From: Limnephilus marmoratus
Lineage: Eukaryota; Arthropoda; Insecta; Trichoptera; Limnephilidae
Direction: 5' to 3'
Length of the DNA: 64,000 nt
NCBI GenBank assembly: GCA_917880885.1
Contig: OU862908.1
Coordinates: 14,495,501-14,559,500, forward strand
The notes under the pieces are model-generated. The model was given only the letters and a program-made list of their open reading frames with translations, ran no database searches and was not told the DNA's origin. Shown piece after piece: positions 10,386 through 20,965 of the stretch. A program made the position numbers and the translations under genes. Within the stretch, counting starts at the first letter, position 1; each line of letters begins with the position of its first letter.

Positions 10386-11404
10386 ATTTACTATTGTGAA
10401 AATGTTGTTGTACTAACACATAAATTATAAATAAGGATTTCCTCACCTTAGGCATGTAACTGTTAATAACATTTGATTATTGCACTTTTTATAGTTTACC
10501 TTCTGTTTTTACAAGTCTACTGTCACATCAATATAACCTTTCGGTACCTTATACTCTCTAGGTGCGTACATAGATTTTCTACCAGAATAGATATCTAAAT
10601 TAACCTAGGTACGGTATATACTATTATTTATACGGCTCATGTACAGATTTGAGTAAAGCACATTTTTTGGGTAAAATTTCAAGTAATAACATACAATTTG
10701 TATACGATATTTATTACATTTTAAAAACTCATTCACAGCAATCATCTTTAAATTTCTAATGAAAGAAGAAATCTAATCAAAATTTTGGATGCCTATAATA
10801 AACAGATCAATAATGGTTCCGACGGCATTATGATTGACTTACCGAGACATTTTATTTATGGGGCCATTTACGTTCTAATAACAATCTTTACACCCGGGAG
10901 TAGGTATTTTTTGAATAAAGCTATTATTTATTTTGTAAATTGTTAGAGAACAAGTTCGGGGCAACGCACACAGACGGTAACACGTATTATATTGCAAGTG
11001 CCCCCGGGCGCAGGGAAAAGCGGTACGCCTCTGCCTATAAGGACTTCCGCTTTATGGGTCTATTTCAGATAAATTATTATGTAGATCTGTGAATAATATT
11101 AGTGTAAGATTATTCATAACCATAGTTATGAGTCACATTAAGAATATTATCAGGTTTGTGTTAAAAATTTTATTGCTAAATATTATATAGTAATTTAGAA
11201 GATTAACGAAAAATGTCAAAACTAATGTAAATGTTAACATTTTTGATTTTTAAAGAAATTTTGATTATACTAATAAATGTATTAAGGCGTGGTATACCCG
11301 CTCAAACAGAAGAAAAACGGAGAGATATGTAAATGCGAATGTTAGAGAGAGCGCTCTATCGATAATATTTGAGCAAAAACTGTGAAAATGTTTAAGGACC
11401 ATTA
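10386..11404. other. No recognisable feature
   Basis: Mostly AT-rich. A segment at about 11300-11385 (AGATATGTAAAT.CGAATGTTAGA..GAGCGC) is shared with 39345-39410, so part is repetitive. Confidence 0.35.
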
Positions 11405-11955
11405 ACCATTGAGAATTCATATTTCTTTGAAAGATGTTCTTACGACCGTACAGGGCGTTTCCAATGAGAAAGATAATTTATTCTCAGTACCAGCTTTTTA
11501 AAATAATAACTTAATATCGATTTTATTTCATTCAAAATTACATCCAAAAATGCTGAAAGGCGTGATGATAAAACTATTAAAATTATGTTATTTTTGTAAT
11601 TATTTTTTGATCTTAAGTATTTATAATTTTTCAATAATGTCTAAGCAAAATAAGAATGTAAAAAAATTCTTAAATATATTAGTTTGTAAGGCCGTAAATA
11701 AATTTCGTCACAAAACACGTATGCGGATCTTTTTTTTAATGATTTTATTTAAACTAAAATTAAAATTCTGAAACATAGCTTTTCCAGATAATTTTAAAAT
11801 ATTGATTTATTTTACTGCATGATTATATGATTTGAAATTCGTGTTGTATGATACAATTTTTTTTTGAAAATTGATCAAACTGCCAACGACCTACGGCAAA
11901 ACCTTATTGTACTAAAAATAAACACTTTTTCTCAAGATTTAAAACATAGCTTTAC
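11405..11955 (+). repeat. Repeat C, diverged copy
   Basis: It shares long blocks with 16372-17090 and 56040-56752, for example GTTCTTACGA.CGT.CAGGGCG, CCAAAAATGCTGAAAGGCGT and CTGCCAACGACCTA. Short ORFs inside are not preserved between copies, so it is non-coding. Confidence 0.6.
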
Positions 11956-11983
11956 TAGAGATCAATTTTTCCGTTTTCCATCC

Positions 11984-12052
11984 CAGAACTTCCTCTCCTT
12001 CCTTTCCCTAAAAAAACCATCCACACATCCACCATCCTTAAGGACCCTGAGT
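11984..12052 (+). repeat. SINE 3' fragment with shared tail
   Basis: AGAACTTCCTCTCCTTCCTT and CCATCCACACA..CC.CCATCCTTAAGGACCCTGAG match the 3' third of the SINE family at 42.2 kb. It is truncated at both ends. Confidence 0.5.
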
Positions 12053-12125
12053 AGTAGATAGTTGACATTTAGAAGAGTCTAAATAAGTATTTCTCCCAAA
12101 CGTCTGGAGCTAGTGCGACTGTGGT

Positions 12126-12483
12126 CAGTGGCGTAGCTGGGGGGGGGGGGGGGGGCCCCCCCGGGTGCCACCCGACAGGGGGGTGACACTCGACTGTGGA
12201 AAAAAAAATTACGAACGATATTGTCACCAAAGTATTGTACACATGAACACGGTCTGTTATTTTATTTCATATGTTCGTGGAGTGTCCCGAATTTTGTGTC
12301 TAGGTCTTTTTATAGGCTAACATAGCCTATATTTGTGGAGAAATCTGAAATTCTCTAGCCATCTGAAGTCGAAATTAGCGTTTTGAATTTTTTCTCAAGT
12401 CAACTTTAATAAGGGGGAGGGTGACACCACACCCCGGGGGGTGACACCCGCCCCGGGTGCCACCCGTGCTAGCTACGCCACTG
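12126..12483. mobile_element. Non-autonomous hAT element
   Basis: Perfect 13-bp TIRs, CAGTGGCGTAGCT and AGCTACGCCACTG, bound 358 bp of G/C-run-rich sequence. Flanking 8-bp direct repeats ACTGTGGT (12118-12125 and 12484-12491) are the target duplication expected of hAT. It is inserted in repeat D. A related copy of repeat D at 41855-42015 has the single uninterrupted site (ACTATGGC on the minus strand, 41963-41970). No transposase is present. Confidence 0.92.
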
Positions 12484-12491
12484 ACTGTGGT

Positions 12492-12565
12492 ATCCCAAAT
12501 TGGGGTATGTTGTGAGGCGGCGAAGTGGGGAGAGGAAGGATATGAGGAAAAGAAGGTGAGAAAAA
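12492..12565 (+). repeat. Repeat D, right part (interrupted by hAT)
   Basis: AATTGGGGTATGTTGTGAGG and the following purine-rich stretch match the minus strand of 41855-41965. The left part (about 12075-12117, GTCTGGAGCTAGTGCGACTG) lies before the hAT element. The function is unknown. Confidence 0.6.
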
Positions 12566-14229
12566 CCTATTTAGATGTCATTTCAGTTTACAAAAGTGCG
12601 AAGTTTATTTTGTAAATGGTATTTTCTAGTAGGCTCTGATTTATATTCTGTTTATATTCGGAGATCATATTAATGTAATTCGGTAATAATGCTTAGAATA
12701 TTGAATCGATGAATGGGTGTGTTCCCAGGTAAAGTGCTTTAGTGATCCCGGATCTCGTCACCGTTACATTGTTCTCGATTACGCAAGATGGTAAAAGGAT
12801 CGATATTTGTTATTGGCGTGAATAATAATTCTTATAAATCTGCCGCGGGCTCTGAACCACCTCCTGGGTAGGCCATTAACGTGGATTCCTATTAAAAGTC
12901 TCGTAAAATAAGGCTGTTGATAAATATTATATTATAATGTTGATCTAATAATATGCACTGCCTTCTTACGTCGTTCTTCGATACTCTTACATAGTTACAC
13001 AGTTCTTGCTTAACAATATTATCATTTAACTGAATGTTTAATAAGTATTTGGTAAGTAGGTATCCACTGATGTTTTGCATTATTTTGGTATTATAATGTA
13101 TTAAATTAACAACAGCGATACGTACCTACACAGAAAGTAAATTTGTAAATGAAAAAAGTTAAAATAGTAAAACAACACAAAGTGTCAATTGTTCCTAGGT
13201 AGGTACTTAGTTTTAAAAAACAGTTGCAAAGGATTTAAGCAGTAGGTAATTATATTATAATTTCAGGACATTTTTGGGGTAACGTAATGAACACGAGAAC
13301 ATTTACAAATTTCAGGTACACGAAAGTGTACAAAGGTAGATATAGGGGCAGTTTTACTATTTTGGTTGTTACTAAATTGTTTGTAAGTTTAAATGTCGAT
13401 GGTCAATGCAGAATTGTTAAACAGTTGAGTCGCTCTGTTTATTGGCACTTTTTGATAGGCAGAATTTATCGCTTTCTAAGCATAAAACTGCATTGGATCT
13501 CCCACAGGTATATTTGTTAGGGACATAAAATAATAATCTTCAACATGGTGGATTGAGTATAGTTCCAGATATAATACAACTTTATTTAATGTTATTATAA
13601 TACCTTTATGTATTGATTTGTTCGAAGGCGTAAAATACGGTGTTGTCGTCTAGCGGGTTTCTAAGCATACACGGAAATCATTTTAGAAAAAAATAAAAAT
13701 AAAATCTAGAAATCATTTTATTAAATGTCTTTAAATAAATAAGCTTTCGCGAACCGGCAATATTTGTAATTTGCCTATAAAATACTGGAAGGTTAAAAAC
13801 AAAGATTTTTGATATTGGAACAATTTTTGTTTAAAACCGCTTAGACACCCGTACAAAATACATAAACAAATATAACAGTATGTTCCTTACCTACCCACAC
13901 ATCAACACCATTCTGTTGATGCTCCATTTAACACTTGATAACAAACAAGGCAATCACAAGTCACAAAAATAAACTTTCAAATCAGCGACAAAAACAATTT
14001 TAAAAAATCAACAACAAATGACATCAACGCACGAACACTAACGAAACCTGACTTTATCCATTGAAAAACTTCTGTTCATCCACAACAAAAATCTTTAAAA
14101 TTATTAATAATTTTTTATATCACATTATTTTATTCACTGATTTTTAATAATTTATATCGGTTGTTTTTGCTTTAGTTTTATTTGATTGGAATGCATAGTA
14201 TTGATTTAGTGTGTGTAATTATATATAAT
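12566..14229. other. No recognisable feature
   Basis: AT-rich intronic sequence. The open stretch at 13287-13520 (77 codons) has no motif I recognise and is probably chance. Confidence 0.35.
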
Positions 14230-14490
14230 TAGGGAGTATATATTGTGATAAACGTCAGTCAGTGCGGTTAGTTTGAGTGACGAGTGGTGTGTCGGGTAAT
14301 TGCGTTGTGTCGGTTGGTCGGTGTTGTCTGTTGGCGAGTTTTCTCGCGCTCGGCTAGTTAGGACGGGCGGACTATCTCGCGGCGAGTGCTGCTCGGGAAT
14401 CCCTGGTGTGGGCGGCTGCTGCCCTCCGCTTCACGTGCGGGGCGGAGGGGGGAGAGGAGGGCAGACCCAAGCGCCGATGGTGTTCGTAGA
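14230..14490 (+). promoter_or_regulatory. CpG-rich patch, possible promoter and 5' exon
   Basis: A sharp switch occurs from AT-rich DNA to sequence rich in CG dinucleotides. It begins with a tandem initiator-like TCAGTCAGT near 14255 and continues through GTGTCGG/CGCTCGG stretches to about 14490. This looks like an insect core promoter with an untranslated leader on the plus strand. No splice donor or known protein follows. It could instead be an enhancer or part of a repeat seen once here. Confidence 0.3.
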
Positions 14491-14744
14491 TTTATAGCGT
14501 TCTCGTTTACAATATGGTTATTTAGTTTAATTTTTTAAATATGAGTTTTCATGAGTCTTAAAGGCTTCCCGTAACTTTTATTTTCAGCTTTATTAACCTT
14601 TTTTTAAAAATTCAGAATGTAACTCTGATAATAAATTTTACAATGAATTATGTACTAGCGAAAAGTGAATCGCCACAGAAAGCCACGTGAAAACAAATTT
14701 CTTTGTGCCATTATATACTTATTCACAAAAAATTATCAATATGT

Positions 14745-14885
14745 TTCAAATCCATCTTAATCAGGAAAAAAATTAAAATTATCAATATAATAATATTAAT
14801 TATTATTGATAATAATTAAAAATATTAATATAAAATATTCTGATGAAGGAACCATTGGTTTTTAAACATGTTGATAATTTTTATT
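14745..14885 (+). ncRNA. AT palindrome and decayed hammerhead-like motif
   Basis: At 14777-14812 an AT-rich near-palindrome (TTATCAATA...TATTGATAA) occurs. At 14840-14875 CTGATGA-A is followed by a short stem AACC-ATT-GGTT, then T-AAAC and ATGTTGAT, as in the 23.5 kb motif. The G of GAAAC is T, so activity is unlikely. Helix I (AAAATATT with GATAATTT) still pairs at most positions, using different bases than the 23.5 kb copy. Confidence 0.4.
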
Positions 14886-15435
14886 AAATATACCTAAGTA
14901 ATATTAAGTTAATTTGTGAATATTGAAATATGATATACCTACGAGTATATCTTTTAAATTTATTATGATCAATCTGGACTGGAAAAGAATTATGCAAAGA
15001 AACCGTGGAGTAAAAATTTGTTACGAATTAGTATTTACTTTTCAATCTTTTTCATGTTGATAATACCTGTATTGTTTAATTTTACAGAAAATTAAATACT
15101 ATTTAATACCCACCGAAAAAACTAAATTCATTTTTAATCCACCAAAAATTGGTCTTCGGTCTAACTTAAATTTAGAATACCATTATTATAAAAATAATCT
15201 TTTTTTAATGAAGGTACTTATAGGATTTAGCCAAAAATTGATATCCTTATGTTCACTAAATACGAAAAAAAAAACAAACTATCTCACGGAAGCTACCCCG
15301 ACAGACAATGTGCATTTTCATATACAAAAAATATCCAAACAAGAATCATATAAGAATAAATGGGCGTAAACAAACACTCGTAATATACAATAATTAGCTG
15401 TTAATTATGACTTGTATCCGGGGAACAGAAATTAG
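14886..15435. other. No recognisable feature
   Basis: AT-rich intronic sequence, nothing identified. Confidence 0.35.
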
Positions 15436-15620
15436 AGAGATAATAATCTAAGTCGGCGCAGGTCCCTTGGTGGGCTGTCCGCGAGCCCCGCCCCGCCACG
15501 CCTAGCGCCCCCCGGCCCCGCGCGCCCCCCGGCCCACCCCACCGCGCCTCTCGACTTACCCCGCTCCTCTCGACTCTATTGTGCGCTGAATGGAGTAATA
15601 TTACGATTTTACCATTGCGG
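15436..15620 (-). promoter_or_regulatory. CpG-rich patch with a consensus splice donor
   Basis: About 150 bp of very GC-rich, CG-dinucleotide-rich sequence lies in AT-rich surroundings. On the minus strand, CATTCAGCGCACAATAG (initiator-like) is followed by GAGCGGG|GTAAGT, a strong donor with its exon end near 15560. It could be an alternative 5' exon or a non-coding transcript start. No protein is indicated. Confidence 0.3.
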
Positions 15621-15817
15621 AACACCGAGGAGTTAGCTTTCCAAGGAGGTAACCTTAGAGTATTATTCTCTAAGGAGGTAACAGTGGAAAGTCTAGATTT
15701 AAAGAAAATTATTCAATTTTGATACAAATTTTCAATATTTCCTCAAGGGCTTTTTTACTGTTACTGCCGAAAAATTCTAATGGGTTACTAGAAATTTTTT
15801 GACCGGACGAATCAGAA

Positions 15818-16303
15818 TGAAATCAACTCAACATCCTTTGAAAAATCACAAAAAATATATTAAAAATTTGTTAAATAGGTTACAATATTAGGTTAGGTTG
15901 TGGGCTATTTTTCACTTTGAAGTGAAACTGCCCCGTTAGTGTTTTGAAATTCGGTTAAAACGGAAATGCGTCACTAAAATTTATTATTTGGCAGGTCCTC
16001 GGTTCGGCGCGAGAATCCGATAGCGCAGCGGGCTAGGCGCTCGACAAGTCTCAGCGGCCAGAGAGACAGACATCCAACGATCGGATGTTCGAATCCTACG
16101 AAATTAAAAAAAAAATAAACGTTTTTATTTTTGTGAAATCAAAATCCAATCTTCAAACCATTTTAAAATAAACAGACAAAAGAAACGAAAGTGACATCTA
16201 ACGACTTTCTAGTTTCACTTCTATCGCGTGTAAATTGCACACTCTGATTTTTTTATTTTTTTCACAGCTTTTAACGATTTTCAAAGGGGTGTTGAGTTGA
16301 TAT
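15818..16303. mobile_element. TIR-bounded element containing a tRNA-like unit
   Basis: Inverted sequences ATCAACTCAACATCCTTTGA (left) and TCAAAGGGGTGTTGAGTTGA (right) bound about 490 bp. A tRNA-like unit lies inside. The arms are short and imperfect, so the element boundary is tentative. Confidence 0.45.
16014..16115 (+). repeat. tRNA-like SINE head with poly(A)
   Basis: TAGCGCAGCGGGCTAGGCG resembles a pol III A-box and GTTCGAATCCT is a good B-box. The long interval between them suggests derivation from a tRNA with a long variable arm (Leu or Ser type). An A-run at 16105-16114 follows directly. Confidence 0.5.
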
Positions 16304-16371
16304 GATTATGAGTCGGCGTGGAATCAGAAATGTTTCTATTGATTTACCTATTTATTTACGTATTAAATTAA

Positions 16372-17090
16372 GAACGTTTAACCAGCCAGCGGACGAAAAT
16401 CCACATTTCGTCGAAAGTTGTTCTTACGATCGTGCAGGGCGGTTACAATGAGAAAGATTAATTATTCTCCGTACCAGCTTTTTAAAATTATATCTCAATA
16501 TCGAATTTATTTCAATTCCAAATTAGCTTTAATTTATACCTTCATCCAAAAATGCTGAAAGGTGTGATGATAAAACAATTAAAATAATGCTCTTTTTGTA
16601 ATTATTTTTTGATTATAAGTATTTATCATTTTTCAATAATGTCTAAATTTAATAAAAATGTTTAAAAATCTCAAAAATATATTAGTTTGTAAGTGCGCAA
16701 ATAAATACACAAATGGACCAATTTACGTCAAGAAACACATGTACGTACATATTTTTTAATGATTTTATTGAAACTTAAATTAAAATTCTAAAACATGCGT
16801 TTGCTAGATAATGTATTGATTTATTTTACTGCATGATTATATTATTTGAAATGGGTGTGGTAAAATATAAAATCTTTTTTGAAAATTTAACAAATCTGCC
16901 AACGACCTATGGAATAACCTTATTATACTAAAAATTTTAAAAAAATCTCAAAATTTATTACATGCGAATGCTAGATAAAAGAACAATCTTTCGAAATCCA
17001 TTTATAATTTTTTGTGGAAAAGAGTCAATACGTCTAAAATCTGATTTGAAAACGACATATTTCTGGTTTTCTCTGGTAATGCCCTCGAAC
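16372..17090 (+). repeat. Repeat C, copy 2
   Basis: This is nearly identical to 56040-56752 from GCGTTTAACCAGCCAGCGGA to CTCTGGTAATGCCCTC, about 715 bp. It has no intact ORF, TIR or poly(A). Because two copies are so similar, it has probably been active recently or has been duplicated. Confidence 0.7.
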
Positions 17091-17476
17091 GGCCTTGCCT
17101 TGATGAACTTTCACACGATTTTTAAAGTTTCCGTGATTTAGTGATGTTACTTATTTATTTATATTTATTATATAGATTATAGAACGAAAATGTTTAGATA
17201 TTAAACAAAAAAACATGTTCAAAATATTATACACATACTCGTACTCGCATATCGATGCATATTAGCGATAAGTGTATAACATAATATTAAAAATAAGATA
17301 GATAAGAGAAAAAAAAACAGAAAGTTGTTAAATTGCAGGCTGCATAAAAAATTACATAAAATAATTAGGTATTATAATACATACGTTACTAATACATAAG
17401 TACATAATATGCAAAAAGGAGCATCATACAGAAAAAGAAAAGAAGGAACAAATTTTACATATTGTAGACAAATACA

Positions 17477-18182
17477 TCTTATATATAAAAATTTCGTGTC
17501 ACGGTGTTTGTGGTCGCACTCCTTCGAAACGGCTTGACCGATTTTTATAATTTTTTTTTTATGTATTTTGGTAGGTGTGAGAATAGGTTTTAAAGTATAT
17601 TTCATACCGCTGGGTGATTAGGGTGTCCCTATCCAGAATTTTTTTTTATTTTTTGACAAAAAATTTTTTGTACTTTTTTTTTATTTGACATCAAAAATAC
17701 CTATATCTAACACCAAATTTTAACCCACTTAGCGTAGCTCACCCTCCCATTTTTTAATTGCGATTTTAGTATTTTCGTATGAACAAATTTAACCTTCTTT
17801 CGTATTTCAAACAGAACGAAATTATTTATGTTGTTGAATGACAGATGGCGCTACGTCCGCCCGCGTCATTTTGATATTTCATTCGGCATCATGTTCTCGC
17901 GTGGGCAAACCATCGAGCTTGGCTAAAGACAAACTGACAAAAATATCGTACACTCAATTGCTCTTCGAAATTCATATTGATTTTCTTTATTTTATTTTCC
18001 TACTTTAGTTTGTGTTTTTTTGTTTTTATCGGCAGTCATCGTTCACAGCGCTCCTTTCCTCTTTCTGTCATAGATCCCATCCCCACACACTTACAATACA
18101 TTCGTTATTTTTAATTTAACAACCAAAATATTCACTACAAATAATTTATATGGCAGAACAACATTTGTCGGGTCAGCCAGTA
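17477..18182 (-). repeat. Retroposon tail repeat, family A (long form)
   Basis: On the minus strand it starts ACTGGCTGACCCGACAAATG and ends GGTCAAGCCGTTTCGAAGGA...CACGAAATTTTTATATATAAG. It includes the internal segment missing from 2321-2602. No ORF is intact. Confidence 0.65.
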
Positions 18183-18589
18183 AATTATAAAAATATTTTG
18201 CAATAGTTCCTGGATATTCCCAAATAATGATAATAAACATCGTATTCGAGTATCTCTTAAAAATACAATATATCTCTCTTATCGGACATTGCCTATCATC
18301 GGAGAAATGTAGACTCTGCGGCAAGCAGTCCGAAATAATTTAGAGGAACTGCAATTGCACCAGTCGTCATAAAAAAGCAATTTGGATTCTGTTCGAAAAT
18401 TTTGCGATGTTGGCTTAATCGATGAAGAACCATCATATCTGCTTGTCCGCAATATTCAGAAACCATCCATGTTCTATTATATCCACAATTCAAATGCATC
18501 ATATTAGCAAATACTGTAGAATAGTTATAATTCTTTCCACTTCTGATATTCTGTCATTCATCCAGCAGTTAATGACAGTAGCTAAATTA
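18183..18589. other. Unassigned sequence
   Basis: A minus-strand frame at 18296-18502 encodes 68 residues without a clear family. I considered an insect chemoreceptor fragment but could not support it. Confidence 0.3.
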
Positions 18590-18672
18590 GCGCCTTCTAG
18601 CGGCCCGAGTTGTGAGGTTTGGTTATGCCATGCTACACTAGCGCCTCTAGCGGCCAGAGTTGTCAGCCAATA
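18590..18672. repeat. Short direct repeat
   Basis: TTAGCGCCTTCTAGCGGCCC and CTAGCGCCTCTAGCGGCCAG, each followed by GAGTTGT, occur about 54 bp apart, just outside the 3' end of the LINE that follows. Confidence 0.6.
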
Positions 18673-18675
18673 CAA

Positions 18676-20690
18676 TTTTTTTTTTTTTATTTGAATTTTA
18701 TTTTAGTAATTTGTACATTTAAGTTTACAAATTTCTAATTGATTATAATATTTCATATTGCAGTTTTTTTTTTTTTTTTTAATTATAATATTTTAAATTC
18801 ACAAAATTTTTGAAATCACAAAATTTTTTGTTTTTGTTTTATGTAGCTCCTACAATCCATCTTGAACTTTTCAATTGGTGAGGACTTAAGAGTTTCTGGT
18901 AGTGTGTTATATAACTTAATTCCTTTGTACAGCAGACTGTTTTGCGTATTCGTTTTGTCCTTTTTGTTTAATCTTATTTCCTTGCAAGTCCTTGTGTAAT
19001 GTCTGTGAATGTCCTTATTGTATACGATTTTATTTGTGAAGTATTTTGGTAACATGTTGTTTAATATTTTGTGAATAAATATCAACGTGTTCAAGGTCAG
19101 TATTTGTTTCACTGTTAACCAATTAAGTTCCTTTAACATTTTAATTATTTTTGAAAATCTATTTCTTCGGAGTATTATTCGCATTGCTCTGTTTTGGAGA
19201 ATTTGAAATTTATTCTGTTCTCTTTCATTACAAAGGAAAAGGATACTTGAACAGTAGTTGAAGTGTGGAGCAATAATTGAATTGTAAATGGTGATGGCGG
19301 TTTTTCTGGAAATTTTCGGCCGAATTCTTCCCAAAAAAGATATCTTTTTGCCAATTTTCTTGTGGGTATATTCGGCATGTCTATTGAAGTTTAGTTTGGA
19401 ATCTAATATGACTCCTAAGTATTTCATTTCAGAAACATTTTCAATAATTTCACCATCAATTTTAATTTTGCTTTCACTGGATGTCTTCTTATATCCAATC
19501 TCCATACATTTTGTTTTTTTTGTATTTAATTTAAGCTTATTTATTTTTAGCCATCTTGATACATCATCTAGTTCATTATTTAAAATATTTATTAGTTCTT
19601 CATAGTTATCTCCAATTAAGTATATAAGTGTATCATCGGCAAAAAGTCGTACTTTGCATTTTGAAAATATTTTCACCATGTCATTAATATAGAGTATGAA
19701 CAATAGGGGTCCAAGGACCGATCCCTGCGGTACTCCTAATTTATTTTCCATTGGTTTTGAGAATTGATTATTTATTTTTGTTACCTGTTTTCTGTCTTTC
19801 AAATACTCTTCTATTAATTTAATGGCTATAGATGAGAAACCAATTTCTTTAAGTTTTCTTATTAAGATTTCTCGATCTATAGTTTCGAATGCCCTTTGAA
19901 AGTCTAAAAATATTGCTAAGATAAATTTATTACTATTCATTCCTTCCTTCCATTCTTCGACAATTACGTTTAATGCTGTTTCACACGAGTTATTAGATCT
20001 GAATCCTGATTGCTCTTGGCATAGAATATTGTGTTTATCTAGGTATTGTAAAATTTGTTCTTTTATTATCACTTCAAGAATCTGCTCATATTTTGGTAAG
20101 GTGTTGATTGGTCGAAATTCTTCACATTTTCTGGTATTTTTAACCTTCGGAACCGGTATAATGGTAGATTGTTTCCATGACTGTGGAAATTTTCCTTCTT
20201 CAATCGTCTCATTAATAATATTTAATAGTGTAGATCCAATTACTGGAAAAGCATCCCTTATTATACTAATAGTTAATCCATCTGAACTATTCTTTGATTT
20301 AATTTCATTTAAGACTTTAAATAAATATTCTGCATTTATTCTTCTGAAGACCAATAATTCTTTGTTTGAGTCGTTATTTTCATTTATGGGGTTAGCAACA
20401 ATGTTGGGTATTAATTTGTTGATTTGAGTGATGCTTTCAATAAAATATTTATTAAAGCTATTAGCCATGTTTTCTTCGTTTATCTCTTTTGGGAAGTTTA
20501 CAATTTTTATGTCGTCTTTGTTTTCGCCATGTACTAATTCTTTTATGCTTTTCCAAATTTTTTTGGGATCCCCTTCTTCTGAGTTAATTTTATTTTTTAT
20601 GTACTCATTATGCGTTCTTTTTATGTCTTTGGAGTATTCGTTTCTCGCTTTTTTGTAGTTATCCCAATCCATAGTATTATTAGTAAGGCG
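18676..20690 (-). mobile_element. 5'-truncated LINE (non-LTR retrotransposon)
   Basis: It contains the RT ORF described separately, a short 3' UTR and two T-runs (A-runs on the element strand) at 18676-18688 and 18764-18780, either of which may be the true tail. The endonuclease and ORF1 are absent. The 5' edge is marked by ATTATTAGTAAGGC at about 20678, which recurs about 20 bp further right and may reflect the integration. Confidence 0.75.
18816..20672 (-). CDS. LINE reverse transcriptase (618 codons)
   Basis: The product is an RNA-dependent DNA polymerase that would copy its own mRNA at a nicked genomic site. Visible landmarks are E-F-R-P-I-N (about 185-190), motif A F-L-D-F-Q-R-A-F (about 255-262), motif B G-V-P-Q-G-S-V-L-G-P-L-L-F (313-325) and motif C F-A-D-D-T (344-348), then Y-L-G-V-I-L-D. 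The catalytic aspartates are intact. The C-terminal region continues to a normal stop. The FADDT and LGVPQGSVLGP motifs fit the jockey/CR1 superfamily. No upstream apurinic endonuclease is encoded, so the first methionine is simply the first one left after truncation. The ORF is uninterrupted, implying a young insertion. The clade is uncertain. Confidence 0.9.
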   Translation of the reverse strand: MDWDNYKKARNEYSKDIKRTHNEYIKNKINSEEGDPKKIWKSIKELVHGENKDDIKIVNFPKEINEENMANSFNKYFIESITQINKLIPNIVANPINENNDSNKELLVFRRINAEYLFKVLNEIKSKNSSDGLTISIIRDAFPVIGSTLLNIINETIEEGKFPQSWKQSTIIPVPKVKNTRKCEEFRPINTLPKYEQILEVIIKEQILQYLDKHNILCQEQSGFRSNNSCETALNVIVEEWKEGMNSNKFILAIFLDFQRAFETIDREILIRKLKEIGFSSIAIKLIEEYLKDRKQVTKINNQFSKPMENKLGVPQGSVLGPLLFILYINDMVKIFSKCKVRLFADDTLIYLIGDNYEELINILNNELDDVSRWLKINKLKLNTKKTKCMEIGYKKTSSESKIKIDGEIIENVSEMKYLGVILDSKLNFNRHAEYTHKKIGKKISFLGRIRPKISRKTAITIYNSIIAPHFNYCSSILFLCNEREQNKFQILQNRAMRIILRRNRFSKIIKMLKELNWLTVKQILTLNTLIFIHKILNNMLPKYFTNKIVYNKDIHRHYTRTCKEIRLNKKDKTNTQNSLLYKGIKLYNTLPETLKSSPIEKFKMDCRSYIKQKQKIL

Positions 20691-20847
20691 TGCTCGTAAT
20701 TATTAGTAAGGCTTATTATTAATAAGTACCGCCAATATTTTACTAGAGTATTTATTAATCAGCATACATAAATGGATTGATACATAAATTATGACGATGG
20801 AGACGAGCATGGAAATGTGTATTAATGTGGTTATTATAGATTTAATT

Positions 20848-20965
20848 TTAGGGTTATTATGCCGTGTTCCACTTCCTCCTTCTTTAGTTATATAGTCATC
20901 AGGGCAGATTATGGTGAAGTGTGTATTATGAATGGAGAAGTGATACCGTGTCACACCTGTTAATC
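20848..20965 (-). ncRNA. Hammerhead-family flank, core partly deleted
   Basis: The flank CTAAAGAAGGAGGAAGTGGAACACGGCATAA is shared with 3408-3445. On the minus strand CTGATGA (20902-20896) is present, but stem II and GAAAC are deleted. It is a relic of the same presumed Penelope-like element. Confidence 0.4.

Noticed and set aside
18296..18502. Possible chemoreceptor C-terminal exon
   Set aside because: Only a weak hydrophobic pattern. No conserved motif, splice site or neighbouring exon supports it.
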